NCBI RefSeq assembly: GCF_900176135.1
Contig: NZ_FWWW01000091.1
Location: forward strand, 1 to 64,000
Direction: 5' to 3'
Source of the DNA: Hymenobacter roseosalivarius DSM 11622
GTDB taxonomy: Bacteria; Bacteroidota; Bacteroidia; Cytophagales; Hymenobacteraceae
Length of the DNA: 64,000 bases
Positions within the stretch are counted from its first letter, which is position 1, and each line of letters opens with the position of its first letter. The notes below the pieces were generated by a model. The model was not told where the DNA came from and did no database searches. It saw only the letters and a list, made by a program, of their open reading frames with translations. The position numbers were made by a program, and so were the translations under genes. Positions 1-7,893 of this stretch are shown piece by piece.

Positions 1-213
1 ATGTACCCTACTAAAGGACTGAAAAATACGTTGCCCTCTTACGCTTACATAACCTGGCTCTACCCGGTGTTGCGGCCGCTATTTCCTAAGTACGTTTCCA
101 CGTTGCGGGAACTGGGTTTAGCCATGCTCAACGCGGTCCGGGTCGGGTACTCTAAACCCGTGCTGGAAGTGCCTGATATCGTAGCGCTGGCAAAGCAGCA
201 GGTACGGACGTAG
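1..213 (+). CDS. NAD(P)-dependent epimerase/oxidoreductase, C-terminal part (left edge truncated)
   Basis: This is the last 70 codons of a gene whose start lies left of the window; the ATG at base 1 is probably an internal methionine. The residues PTKGLKNTL, WLYPVLRPLFP and GYSKPVLEVPDI resemble the C-terminal tail of the short NAD(P)H-binding epimerase proteins (YbjT/HTATIP2-like) common in Bacteroidota. The Rossmann nucleotide-binding part is not in view, so the family rests on the tail only and the substrate is unknown. Confidence 0.55.
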   Translation: MYPTKGLKNTLPSYAYITWLYPVLRPLFPKYVSTLRELGLAMLNAVRVGYSKPVLEVPDIVALAKQQVRT

Positions 214-276
214 TCTGGCTGTGGGGGCAAATACCCGTAGAAGGCATACTATATTCTTCTGACATCTGCCTTCTAC

Positions 277-960
277 ATGATCAAAACCGTCATTTTCGAT
301 ATGGACGGCGTGCTGGTTGACACCGAGCCGCTCCACCGCGACGCCTTTTTTCGGCACTTCGCCGAGCTGGGCATCACGCTAACGGCTGAGAAATACGCCA
401 CCTTTCTGGGCTCCTCCACCCGCAATATGTACCAGCAGTTCAAGGCAGAATTTGGGCTGACGCAGGATGTTGAAACGCTGATGAGCCGCAAGCGGAAATT
501 TTTCGGTAAGTCTTTCGACGATTCTACCGATATGGAGCTGCTGCCCGGCGCCCGTGAGCTGGTCGAGGACCTACACCGCGCGGGAGTGCCGCTACAGTTG
601 GCTTCGTCGGCTTCCAAAGAAACAATTCACCGCGTGTTCAAGCGCTTCGAGCTGTATCCTTACTTCGACAACATCGTTAGCGGAGAAGATTTCCCCCAGT
701 CGAAGCCCAATCCTGCGCTGTTTCTGCACGCCGCCAAGCTGGCCGGTAAGCCGCCACAGGAGTGCCTGGTAATTGAAGATTCGGCCAACGGCGTGACAGC
801 GGCCAAAGCGGCTGGTATGTACTGCATCGGCTTCAGTAGCCCCCATTCCGGCGGCCAGGATCTAAGCCACGCCGATCAGGTTGTGTCGGATCTGCGACAG
901 CTTAGTGCTGAGTTGATTTTGGGACTTTCAACGCCCGTAAGTAAAGTCGAAAACCAGTAA
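277..960 (+). CDS. HAD-superfamily hydrolase, beta-phosphoglucomutase/phosphatase-like
   Basis: The 227-residue protein is a typical subclass I HAD enzyme. The nucleophile motif is DMDGVLVDTEP with Asp8 and Asp10, followed by a helical cap of about 70 residues, motif II in LASSAS, the lysine of motif III in SKPNPALFLHAAK, and the metal-binding motif IV in IEDSANGV. Family members dephosphorylate or isomerise small sugar phosphates (beta-phosphoglucomutase, 2-deoxyglucose-6-phosphatase, GS1-like types); the sequence does not settle which. It is cytosolic, with no signal peptide. It starts 63 bases after the epimerase-like gene on the same strand, so the two may be cotranscribed. Confidence 0.9.
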   Translation: MIKTVIFDMDGVLVDTEPLHRDAFFRHFAELGITLTAEKYATFLGSSTRNMYQQFKAEFGLTQDVETLMSRKRKFFGKSFDDSTDMELLPGARELVEDLHRAGVPLQLASSASKETIHRVFKRFELYPYFDNIVSGEDFPQSKPNPALFLHAAKLAGKPPQECLVIEDSANGVTAAKAAGMYCIGFSSPHSGGQDLSHADQVVSDLRQLSAELILGLSTPVSKVENQ

Positions 961-993
961 GTTGATGTAGGTCTTCGTAGTAACTCCGAGACA

Positions 994-1314
994 ATGGAGA
1001 AACGTCTGTTGACCCTGCCAGAGCTGGGTTTGCTGATTTACATGCTGCGAGGCAAGCATCAGGTGGAAAGCATCCTGGCCTTGCTGCCCACAGCCGAAGT
1101 AGAAGAGATGGACGATGGTGGCACGGGCAACCTGCGCTTTGTAAGCAGCAAACCGAACCGGCGGCTGGGAAAAGTAGTAGCCGAGCTTTTATATCACGAT
1201 GAGGATGCCGCACCTGTATTAGCAACTCTTTATCTTGATACTGAAGGTGGTATATATGAGCTTGACAGCTGGAAAGTTGACTTTTCGCCCTTGAAGCGCA
1301 TACCTGCTTTCTGA
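994..1314 (+). CDS. DUF6984-like small protein
   Basis: A 106-residue cytosolic protein without signal peptide or membrane segment. The blocks VEEMDDGGTGNLRFVSS and YELDSWKVDFSPLKRIP match the conserved pattern I associate with DUF6984 proteins, whose function is unknown. The N-terminal half is helical (LPELGLLIYMLRG, VESILALLPT). The ATG is 33 bases after the HAD gene, suggesting one transcript. It converges on the NTF2-like gene with only 6 bases between the stops. The family assignment is from memory of the pattern. Confidence 0.65.
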   Translation: MEKRLLTLPELGLLIYMLRGKHQVESILALLPTAEVEEMDDGGTGNLRFVSSKPNRRLGKVVAELLYHDEDAAPVLATLYLDTEGGIYELDSWKVDFSPLKRIPAF

Positions 1315-1320
1315 CTGTAT

Positions 1321-1779
1321 CTACTTACACTTCTCCTTGCGGCGCGTGTCGATGATGTGCACTATTTTCCAGCCCTCGGCCAGCTTCACCAGCTGAAACG
1401 AATTGTAGCCGCAGTGGCTGAAGGTGGAGCCGATATAAAACTGGTACGGCGTCCAGACGCTGGCCAGGTTGGCGTCTATGAGCACTTGCTCGAAGGTGAT
1501 GCGCTCATCGTACACTTCCTTGTGAGGCGTGCCTACGCTTTTCAGAAAACCAGCCACTTTCTCTGTCTGCACCTGGATTTTTCCTTCGCGGTTGGCAATG
1601 ACCTGAAACACAGCGCCCGGCGCCAAAGTGCTCCGTACCATTGTGCTGTCGCCGCGCCGCATACCGTCGAAAAAGGTGGTGATGGTTTGCTTCACGGCGG
1701 CGGTTTCGGCGGTGCTGGTTTGGGCAAAGGCAGCAAAATTGCCCCCCAGAAGCAGGGTAGCGAGGAGAAGGTTTTTCAT
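1321..1779 (-). CDS. Secreted NTF2-like (SnoaL) protein
   Basis: A 152-residue protein with a clear signal peptide (MKNLLLATLLLGGNFAAFA, cleavage near residue 19) and one NTF2/SnoaL-like domain. The recognisable features are the N-terminal helix around VKQTITTFFDGMRRGDSTMVRSTLAPGA, the central FEQVLIDANLASVWTPYQFYI strand pair, and the terminal FQLVKLAEGWKIVHIIDTRRKEKC. Such domains often bind small hydrophobic ligands, and in this subgroup the function is undefined. It is probably periplasmic. The codons for GGNF near residue 13 contain one copy of the W(4)GCCCCCCA motif described in the findings. Confidence 0.8.
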   Translation of the reverse strand: MKNLLLATLLLGGNFAAFAQTSTAETAAVKQTITTFFDGMRRGDSTMVRSTLAPGAVFQVIANREGKIQVQTEKVAGFLKSVGTPHKEVYDERITFEQVLIDANLASVWTPYQFYIGSTFSHCGYNSFQLVKLAEGWKIVHIIDTRRKEKCK

Positions 1780-1904
1780 GAGAGCGGGGTAGGGAAAAGT
1801 TGTTTAATGTAATACAACAGCAAGGACGCTGCTGGTTAAAGTAAAGCTGCCCCGTAGTATTTACTCCCCGAAAAAAGCCCCCTAGCGCGATTATTTATCC
1901 ATTC

Positions 1905-1945
1905 AAAAAAGGGGGTGCTCTTTTGAGAAAGAACACCCCCTTTTA
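1905..1945. terminator. Rho-independent terminator
   Basis: A perfect stem GGGGGTG-TTCTTT type hairpin (GGGGGTG(C)TCTTTT against AAAGAACACCCCC) is flanked by A-runs on the left and TTTTAT on the right, so it can act in both directions. It lies 39 bases beyond the stop of the haloperoxidase-like gene and separates it from the NTF2-like gene. Confidence 0.85.
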
Positions 1946-1984
1946 TCTGACTAGCCTAACGCTCAATTCATCGTCTGCACATTA

Positions 1985-3337
1985 CTAATTAGGTGTTAGG
2001 TCAAGGTTGGCGATATTATTCCCAAGCTCTTTGCCCATTTCCACAGAAATGATCTGCGTAAAGGGGTAGTGTATGCCTGCATAGACCCTGGAAAAAGAGG
2101 CCTCTTCTCTCAATGCCGAAATAGAAGCGTACTGCCGGGGAGCTAAACCTCTCCAGGCATACGCATTGTCGGTTACCGGAATGTCGCCGAATTCTCTTAT
2201 TAATACCTGCGTAACGGGACCGAGATGCCCGATAAGTCCGGAAGGATACTCAGGGTAAGGAGGTGAGGGCAAATATGATTGCCAGGTTGGATCAATATGC
2301 CGTTGGATATACGTAACCGGCCGCAGTAGATTATATTGATATTTCGCTCTAAATGTATTGATAGGACCGTCCTTCATTGCAATCCCGGTTTTGGCATACA
2401 CTTCCACCGCCCGTCCCAGCTTGGCATTATTACTTTCCAAAAGCCCGGTTATAAGAGAAATATTATGATAAGGTGCTGGAACTCCCACGCCTACTCCACC
2501 CGCATCAGCCCACCAGTTAGCCGTTGCTCTTTGCTCCGGAGTCAAGGCTTTTCCAATATCATAAACTGCTTTTGCCTCTTGATAGAATTGAGAGGCTGGA
2601 TCTTCTGAATAAGCAATTGGTAATGGGGGCGCTGTGGCCGTTAAGTTTGATGCCAGAAAAGGCCTTGAATTCTGTAAAAAAGATCCTACAGGGGCGGCAA
2701 AAGCAGGTGGGGTAAGTACCCAGGAGCTTGGAAATGCAGGTAGCATATATCCCTGACTGCCCAGGTTAAAATTATCGGTTGTTGACCAGTTGTATATACT
2801 AGCAGCAATGGCACGCCCATAGGCTTGCGAACGGGTGATAACTGCATCGGAGGCACTTAATCTGAATCGGTTGTTATAGGCATTTTCCAACGAATCAATA
2901 CGGGCTTTATCAGCGTCGGTCAGGCCAACTAATAACTGCTTACACATACTTGCCAGGGCCGCATTGGCACTAGCACCCCACAGATACTCGCGTGCCAGTT
3001 CCGGTGCCGGCATGGCGGGCATCTGATAAAGCTTTGTAGATAAGCTCACTGCTCCTTTTATGCCAGGACGTACGGCTTCGTAAAGGCCTACGCCTATGTA
3101 CCCGAAATTTCGGTTGTTTAAAATAATAACCGGTTGTGGGGTTCTACGCAGTTCAATTCTTCCTGCCAACTTATACCAGTCGTACACTACGGTGGCACTT
3201 TCCTCCTGGGCAGGCTTTGACGGCTTGCGAACCAATTCCTCGTATAGCTCATCGCAGCTGTAGAAGAGCATAGCGGAAATTAAAAGCACGAACAGATGAA
3301 CCACTTTTCGGCGGCTGTTCACAGATGGTAGCTTCAT
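1985..3337 (-). CDS. Vanadium-dependent haloperoxidase-like / PAP2-superfamily lipoprotein
   Basis: The 450-residue protein begins with a lipoprotein signal (lipobox FYSC, Cys28). The C-terminal half has the vanadate/phosphate site of the haloperoxidase-PAP2 superfamily: Lys332 and Arg339-Pro340 (KxxxxxxRP), then PPYPEYPSG with its histidine at 371, and SRVYAGIHYP with Arg417 and His423. The second motif is unusual: family members read PSGH, whereas here three residues separate PSG from the histidine, and the usual Asp after HYP is missing. It may have altered or lost catalysis. It is expected on the cell envelope. The gene ends at the terminator at 1905-1945 and has a long AT-rich upstream region. 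Confidence 0.8.
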   Translation of the reverse strand: MKLPSVNSRRKVVHLFVLLISAMLFYSCDELYEELVRKPSKPAQEESATVVYDWYKLAGRIELRRTPQPVIILNNRNFGYIGVGLYEAVRPGIKGAVSLSTKLYQMPAMPAPELAREYLWGASANAALASMCKQLLVGLTDADKARIDSLENAYNNRFRLSASDAVITRSQAYGRAIAASIYNWSTTDNFNLGSQGYMLPAFPSSWVLTPPAFAAPVGSFLQNSRPFLASNLTATAPPLPIAYSEDPASQFYQEAKAVYDIGKALTPEQRATANWWADAGGVGVGVPAPYHNISLITGLLESNNAKLGRAVEVYAKTGIAMKDGPINTFRAKYQYNLLRPVTYIQRHIDPTWQSYLPSPPYPEYPSGLIGHLGPVTQVLIREFGDIPVTDNAYAWRGLAPRQYASISALREEASFSRVYAGIHYPFTQIISVEMGKELGNNIANLDLTPN

Positions 3338-3788
3338 GGCGAATGATTGGTTTGGTGAAAGAATACAGGTAGGGAAATGGCAAGAGGCTCAGGCGCGGAC
3401 TGCCCATCGCATGGACATCCTGCCCTCCAGGTGAGATAGGAGAGGGAACAGCTTCTATGGCTTTTTTGAACATAGCAATAGCTGTAAGCTATTGGCGCTG
3501 TACTGGAAGTTCGAAAGGCTCTTCTTAGGGCTTACCCTTATATCAGGAGTAGATCATAAGTACTCATATAATTTAATAAAATATTGATATAAGTCAAATT
3601 ATTATTTGATAAATTATAAACAAAAAAATTCGTTTTAATGGGCCTTATAGCTCTAAAAAGCGTTTTTAGAGGCTGTAAAGCAGGTTTTTCTACTCTATCA
3701 GAGATGACCAGTTTATGTATTTATTTTAACTTGCAGCAAATCATTCTTGCCTGTCAGGTGTTATTATAGCGTATCAAAAGCAACTGTA
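3338..3788. other. Intergenic region, AT-rich, divergent promoters expected
   Basis: About 450 bases lie between the divergently read haloperoxidase-like and DUF6728-like genes. Bases 3540-3760 fall to roughly 30 % GC. A short palindrome, CTCTAAAAA-GCG-TTTTTAGAG, sits at 3651-3670 and could be a terminator or operator. I see no convincing gene, RNA or repeat of the larger families here. Confidence 0.6.
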
Positions 3789-3962
3789 ATGAAAGCTCGC
3801 AACCTGTTTAATTTCGGTCCTGCCCTCGGTTACTTCTTCCGCAAGAACGACCCGAACCGGCACACCAATTTCAATTTGCGCAGCATGCATTTTATCAATA
3901 AGCTCTCTATGGCCATGTTCCTGGTGGGCTTGCTGGTGATGCTGTTCCGCTACGTGCTCTAG
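3789..3962 (+). CDS. DUF6728-like small membrane protein
   Basis: A 57-residue protein, starting at the ATG of MKARNLFNFG. An earlier in-frame codon exists at 3747 but would add unsupported residues. The soluble part, FGPALGYFFRKNDPNRHTNFNLR, is followed by one membrane helix, LSMAMFLVGLLVMLFRYVL, at the C-terminus. This layout matches a small conserved protein of Cytophagales that I recall as DUF6728. It starts only 8 bases before the next gene, so they are probably cotranscribed. The function is unknown. Confidence 0.7.
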   Translation: MKARNLFNFGPALGYFFRKNDPNRHTNFNLRSMHFINKLSMAMFLVGLLVMLFRYVL

Positions 3963-3969
3963 TCTTAAA

Positions 3970-4389
3970 ATGAACATCGAGGAGTTTCGCGATTACTGCT
4001 TGCTAAAGCCCGGCGTGACCGAGGAAACTCCCTTCGATGAGGACACGCTGGTGTTCAAGGTAGGGGGCAAAATCTTCGCCCTCACTAGCATCAGCCGCTA
4101 CAGCAGCGTTAATCTGAAGTGTGATCCTGAGCGCGCCATTCAACTCCGCGAGGAGTTTGACTACGTACTTCCGGGGTACCACATGAATAAAAAACATTGG
4201 AACACCGTTGTCATTGGCAGCGGTGTTTCTGCCTCTCAGCTTCGCGAGTGGACCGACCATTCGTACGAGCTAGTGCGAGCATCGCTGCCGAAAGGTCGCC
4301 TTACCCCCCGTGCCTCACCCCTCGACCCCGGTTCGCTTAAAGCGCGAAGTCCTAGGGGAGAGGGGGAGCCTGACGACCGGCCTACGTAG
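3970..4389 (+). CDS. MmcQ/YjbR-family DNA-binding-like protein with repeat-derived tail
   Basis: Residues 1-108 are a standard MmcQ/YjbR domain: FRDYCLLKPGVTEETPF, DTLVFKVGGKIFAL, VNLKCDPERAIQLREEF, PGYHMNKKHWNTV and WTDHSYELVRASLPK. The family has a CyaY-like/DNA-binding fold, and its precise role is unsettled. Residues from about 109 to 139 (GRLTPRASPLDPG onward) do not belong to the family; their codons are one arm of an intergenic inverted repeat whose partner arm lies at 4563-4634. The gene therefore appears to have been extended by repeat insertion at its 3' end, and the stop now lies beyond the repeat arm. Confidence 0.85.
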   Translation: MNIEEFRDYCLLKPGVTEETPFDEDTLVFKVGGKIFALTSISRYSSVNLKCDPERAIQLREEFDYVLPGYHMNKKHWNTVVIGSGVSASQLREWTDHSYELVRASLPKGRLTPRASPLDPGSLKARSPRGEGEPDDRPT

Positions 4390-4634
4390 CACCTTCGGCT
4401 TGCGCCTCAGGTACTGCTACCGCTCTCGTGAAGAACTGAAGAGAAACTGAAAAGCAAAAAGCCAACGACTATGGTCGTTGGCTTTTTTGCTTGGGGAATC
4501 AAATTGTATTTAACGTGCGGTAGCGGTAGCGGAGGCGGCAGCCGACGTAGCCGCGCAGGCTGAGCATTTGGTCCCCCCTCTCCCCTGGGACTTCGCGCTT
4601 TAAGCGAACCGGGGCCGGGGGGTGAGGCAAACGT
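4303..4634. repeat. Long inverted repeat pair flanking a terminator
   Basis: The left arm (about 4303-4372) and right arm (about 4563-4634) are near-perfect reverse complements, sharing the core GGTTCGCTTAAAGCGCGAAG and the flanks CCTCACCCC and GGGGAGAGGGGG. The left arm is read through by the MmcQ/YjbR gene; the right arm stops 6 bases short of the leuS stop codon. The 190-base centre holds a terminator. The arms look like two copies of one mobile repeat in opposite orientation. Confidence 0.85.
4453..4490. terminator. Rho-independent terminator
   Basis: The hairpin AAGCCAACGAC-TAT-GGTCGTTGGCTT has an 11-base perfect stem and is followed by TTTTTTGC; A-runs on the other side make it usable in both directions. 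It ends the MmcQ/YjbR transcript and may also stop leuS readthrough. Confidence 0.9.
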
Positions 4635-4639
4635 CAGGC

Positions 4640-7588
4640 TTACACCACCACATTCACCATCCGCCCCGGCACGACGATTACCTTTTTCGCCGCTTTGCCT
4701 TCGCTAAACTTCTCGAAAATCTCGGAGGCCAGCACTTCCTTCTCAATATCGGCTGCCACGGCGGCGGCGGCGAAGGTCATTTTGCCGCGCATTTTGCCGT
4801 TGAAGGAAATAGGGTAGTCGATGCTGGCTTCTTCGAGGTACTTCTCCTCGAACACTGGGAACTGCGCGTTGGTAATGCTGCCGGGCTCGTGGCCAAGCTC
4901 CGCCCACAGCTCCTCAGCCAGGTGAGGCGCGTAGGGAGAAATGATGACGGTAAGCGGCTCCAGAATGGCGCGCTTGTGGCAATTCAGGGCCGTCAACTCG
5001 TTTACGGCAATCATGAAGGTGCTCACGGAGGTATTGAACGAGAACCGCTCAATGTCTTCCTGCGCCTTTTTGATGGCTTTGTGCAGGGCTTTCAGCTCGG
5101 CGGGCGTCGCGGCCTCGTCGGTGACGGCCAGCTTACCATCTTCGGGATGGAAGAGACGCCAGAGCTTCTTGAGGAAGCTGCTCACGCCGCTCATGCCGCT
5201 GGTATTCCAGGGCTTGAACTGCTCCAGCGGCCCCAAGAACATCTCGTAGAGGCGCAAAGCGTCAGCGCCGTAACGGCTTATCAGGTCGTCAGGGTTGACT
5301 ACGTTGTGCTTCGACTTCGACATCTTCTCGACTTCCCAATTGCATACGAAAGAACCATCAGGCTCACATATAAACGTGGCATTAGCAAAGTCAGGTCGCC
5401 ATGCTTTTAGTCTTTCGACATTGATAACGTCGTTCTCAACGAGCGTCACATCGACATGGATAGGAATAGTATGAAATTCCGTTTCTGGTCGATAAATAGT
5501 TCTGTCTGTGTATTGACTCTTTAGCTTTTCAAAAATAAGGTCAATAGTATCATTAACTATCTCTTTATCCCTAAGCGAGAACGTACCACTTGACATACGC
5601 TCAGATATGTCTTTTGAAATGAAAATGCTCGGTATCTGTAAATCAGAAACTCCCTCATCTGATACAGTTCCCCAAGCCAAATTCAAATAATACACGAAGT
5701 TCGAGCGCCCCAAAATCATCCCCTGATTGATCAGCTTCTGGAAAGGCTCGTTGCCGCTGACGAGGCCCAGATCCTTCAGGAACAGATACCAGAAGCGTGA
5801 GTACAGTAAGTGGCCGGTGGCGTGCTCAGCCCCGCCCATGTAGAGGTCCACGGTTTGCCAGTACTGCTCGGCTTCCTCGCCCACAAACCGCTCGTCGTTG
5901 TGCGGGTCCATGTAGCGCAGGTAGTACCAGCTGGAGCCGGCCCAACCGGGCATGGTGCTTAGCTCAAAGTCGAACTTCCCGCGGTACTTCCAGTCCTGGG
6001 CACGACCCAGGGGCGGCTCGCCGGTTTCGGTGGGCTTGTACTCGTCAATTTCGGGTAGCACAATGGGCAAGTCGGCTTCAGCTACGCCGTAGGCCAGACC
6101 TTCTTTGTAGTAGATCGGGAGGGGCTCGCCCCAGTAGCGCTGACGGCCAAAAATGGCGTCGCGCAGGCGGAAGTTTACCTTACCTTTGCCCAGATTATGC
6201 TCTTCGAGCCAGGCAATGAGCTTGTCGGTGGCTTCTTTGTAGGCGAGGCCATTGATAAGCTCAGAATTGATGTAGTGGCCTTCCTTGGTGGGGTCGGCCT
6301 GCTGATCGAGGTTCTGCTGGGCATCGGTGACGGCCACGATGGGCAGGTCGAAGTGCTTGGCGAAGAGGTAGTCGCGCTGGTCGCCGCTGGGCACGGCCAT
6401 TACGGCGCCGGTGCCGTAGCCGGCCAGCACGTAGTCGGCCAGCCACACGGGAACGGGCTCGCCACTGACCGGATTGAGGGCGTAGCTGCCGGTAAACACG
6501 CCCGATACGGTTTTGGTGTCGGCCATCCGGTCGCGCTCCGAGCGGCGCTTGCTGGCCAGCACGTAGGCGTCCACCGCTTCTTTCTGCTCGGGCGTGGTGA
6601 GCTGGGCGGCCAGCTCGTGCTCGGGCGCCAACACCATGAAGGTGGCACCATAAATGGTGTCGACGCGGGTGGTGTATACCTTAATACCCTGCTGGGGGGC
6701 ATTTTGGAGCGGAAACGTGACTTCCGCGCCCACCGAGCGGCCAATCCAGTTGCGCTGCATTTCCTTCACCGGCTCGGGCCAGTCGATGGTGTCGAGGCCT
6801 TGGAGCAGGCGGTCGGCGTAGGCGGTGATGCGCAGGTTCCACTGGGGCATGAGGCGGCGCTCCACGGGGTAGCCGCCGCGCTCCGAGAGGCCATCTTTCA
6901 CCTCATCATTGCTCAACACGGTGCCCAGCACCGCGCACCAGTTCACGTACGTATCCGATTGATACGCCAGACGATAGGGGTGAACCGCGTCGATGCGCTG
7001 CTTCTCGGTCATCATCTGCCACTGACCGGCCGTGAAGTCGTGGCGCTCGTCGGTGTCGCCGGCAGCGCGCACGCCAGCGCTGCCTTTCTCGCCAAAAATA
7101 TCCTGCAAAGTGCGGATGCTCTCGGCGCGGTTGGTTTCCAGGTTATACCAGGAGTTGAATAGCTTCAGGAAAATCCACTGCGTCCACTTGTAGTATCTGG
7201 CGTCGGAAGTACGGATTTCGCGGCTCCAGTCGTAGCTGAAGCCCAGCGAGGAAAGCTGCTCAATATAGCGCTGAATGTTCTCGCGGGTCGTTTTTTCGGG
7301 GTGCTGGCCGGTCTGGATAGCGTACTGCTCGGCGGGCAAACCAAATGAGTCGAAGCCCATGGGATGCAGCACGTTGAAGCCCTGCAACCGCTTGAAGCGC
7401 GACACAATATCGGAGGCAATGTAGCCCAGCGGGTGCCCTACGTGCAGGCCCGCGCCGCTGGGGTACGGGAACATATCCAGCACGTAGTACTTGGGCTTGT
7501 CGGAGCTGTTGCTGACCTCGAAAGTTTTATGCGTTTTCCAGTGGGCTTGCCACTTCTTTTCAATTTCCTCGGGACGATACGCGGGCAT
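4640..7588 (-). CDS. leuS: Leucyl-tRNA synthetase
   Basis: A 982-residue class I synthetase that charges tRNA-Leu with leucine in the cytosol. The start is the ATG of MPAYRPEEIEKKW; an in-frame ATG at 7852 would add 88 residues translated from a palindromic repeat. The HIGH-type motif is HVGH at residues 49-52, the editing domain has TRVDTIYGATF, and KMSKS is at 755-759. The C-terminus ends KKVIVVPGRMVNVVV as in other Bacteroidota. Between GRSNFVY and IPIHVDV about 55 residues more than usual are present (roughly residues 634-707), encoded by a stretch near 40 % GC within a gene near 60 %. A near-consensus promoter element TAATTTCG lies at 7618-7625. Confidence 0.97.
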   Translation of the reverse strand: MPAYRPEEIEKKWQAHWKTHKTFEVSNSSDKPKYYVLDMFPYPSGAGLHVGHPLGYIASDIVSRFKRLQGFNVLHPMGFDSFGLPAEQYAIQTGQHPEKTTRENIQRYIEQLSSLGFSYDWSREIRTSDARYYKWTQWIFLKLFNSWYNLETNRAESIRTLQDIFGEKGSAGVRAAGDTDERHDFTAGQWQMMTEKQRIDAVHPYRLAYQSDTYVNWCAVLGTVLSNDEVKDGLSERGGYPVERRLMPQWNLRITAYADRLLQGLDTIDWPEPVKEMQRNWIGRSVGAEVTFPLQNAPQQGIKVYTTRVDTIYGATFMVLAPEHELAAQLTTPEQKEAVDAYVLASKRRSERDRMADTKTVSGVFTGSYALNPVSGEPVPVWLADYVLAGYGTGAVMAVPSGDQRDYLFAKHFDLPIVAVTDAQQNLDQQADPTKEGHYINSELINGLAYKEATDKLIAWLEEHNLGKGKVNFRLRDAIFGRQRYWGEPLPIYYKEGLAYGVAEADLPIVLPEIDEYKPTETGEPPLGRAQDWKYRGKFDFELSTMPGWAGSSWYYLRYMDPHNDERFVGEEAEQYWQTVDLYMGGAEHATGHLLYSRFWYLFLKDLGLVSGNEPFQKLINQGMILGRSNFVYYLNLAWGTVSDEGVSDLQIPSIFISKDISERMSSGTFSLRDKEIVNDTIDLIFEKLKSQYTDRTIYRPETEFHTIPIHVDVTLVENDVINVERLKAWRPDFANATFICEPDGSFVCNWEVEKMSKSKHNVVNPDDLISRYGADALRLYEMFLGPLEQFKPWNTSGMSGVSSFLKKLWRLFHPEDGKLAVTDEAATPAELKALHKAIKKAQEDIERFSFNTSVSTFMIAVNELTALNCHKRAILEPLTVIISPYAPHLAEELWAELGHEPGSITNAQFPVFEEKYLEEASIDYPISFNGKMRGKMTFAAAAVAADIEKEVLASEIFEKFSEGKAAKKVIVVPGRMVNVVV

Positions 7589-7893
7589 TAGCAGGAGTTT
7601 AGGCTGTTCTGAACTGGCGAAATTACGCAAAAAGCCGCGCGGCTTTTGTATAAAGTAGCCAGGGTTGGACACGAGGTACGCTTCGTCGGCTCTGGGGGGC
7701 TTTATCGCCCTCCCCGGGACCCCACCCCCGGCCCCTCCCCTCCGGGAGAGGGGAGCCGAATAAAAGAACGTCTTGGTTTTAACCCGTCTGGCTCCCCTCT
7801 CCCGGAGGGGAGGGGCCGGGGGTGGGGTCCACCGGGGAGCACGGCCATACACGCACCAGAAACCGATGTTACGTGTTTATTAAAGACATCTGA
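7589..7893. other. leuS upstream region carrying a large palindrome
   Basis: This 305-base gene-free stretch lies between leuS and the porin gene. It holds the leuS promoter region (7610-7640) and the long palindrome at 7714-7834. One copy of the GGGGGGC motif lies near 7694. No gene of its own is apparent. Confidence 0.7.
7714..7834. repeat. Long GC-rich palindromic element
   Basis: Two arms of about 41 bases form an almost perfect inverted repeat around a loop near 7760-7788. The left arm contains CCCCACCCCCGGCCCCTCCC and the right arm its complement. Long C-runs and a CCGGGAGAGGGGAG block are also seen in the repeat arms at 4303-4634, so the two may be related. It resembles the repetitive extragenic palindromes of GC-rich bacteria. 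Confidence 0.85.

Noticed and set aside
3249-3473. Minus-strand frame of 74 residues before the haloperoxidase-like gene
   Set aside because: It overlaps the lipoprotein signal sequence out of frame and has no coding features.
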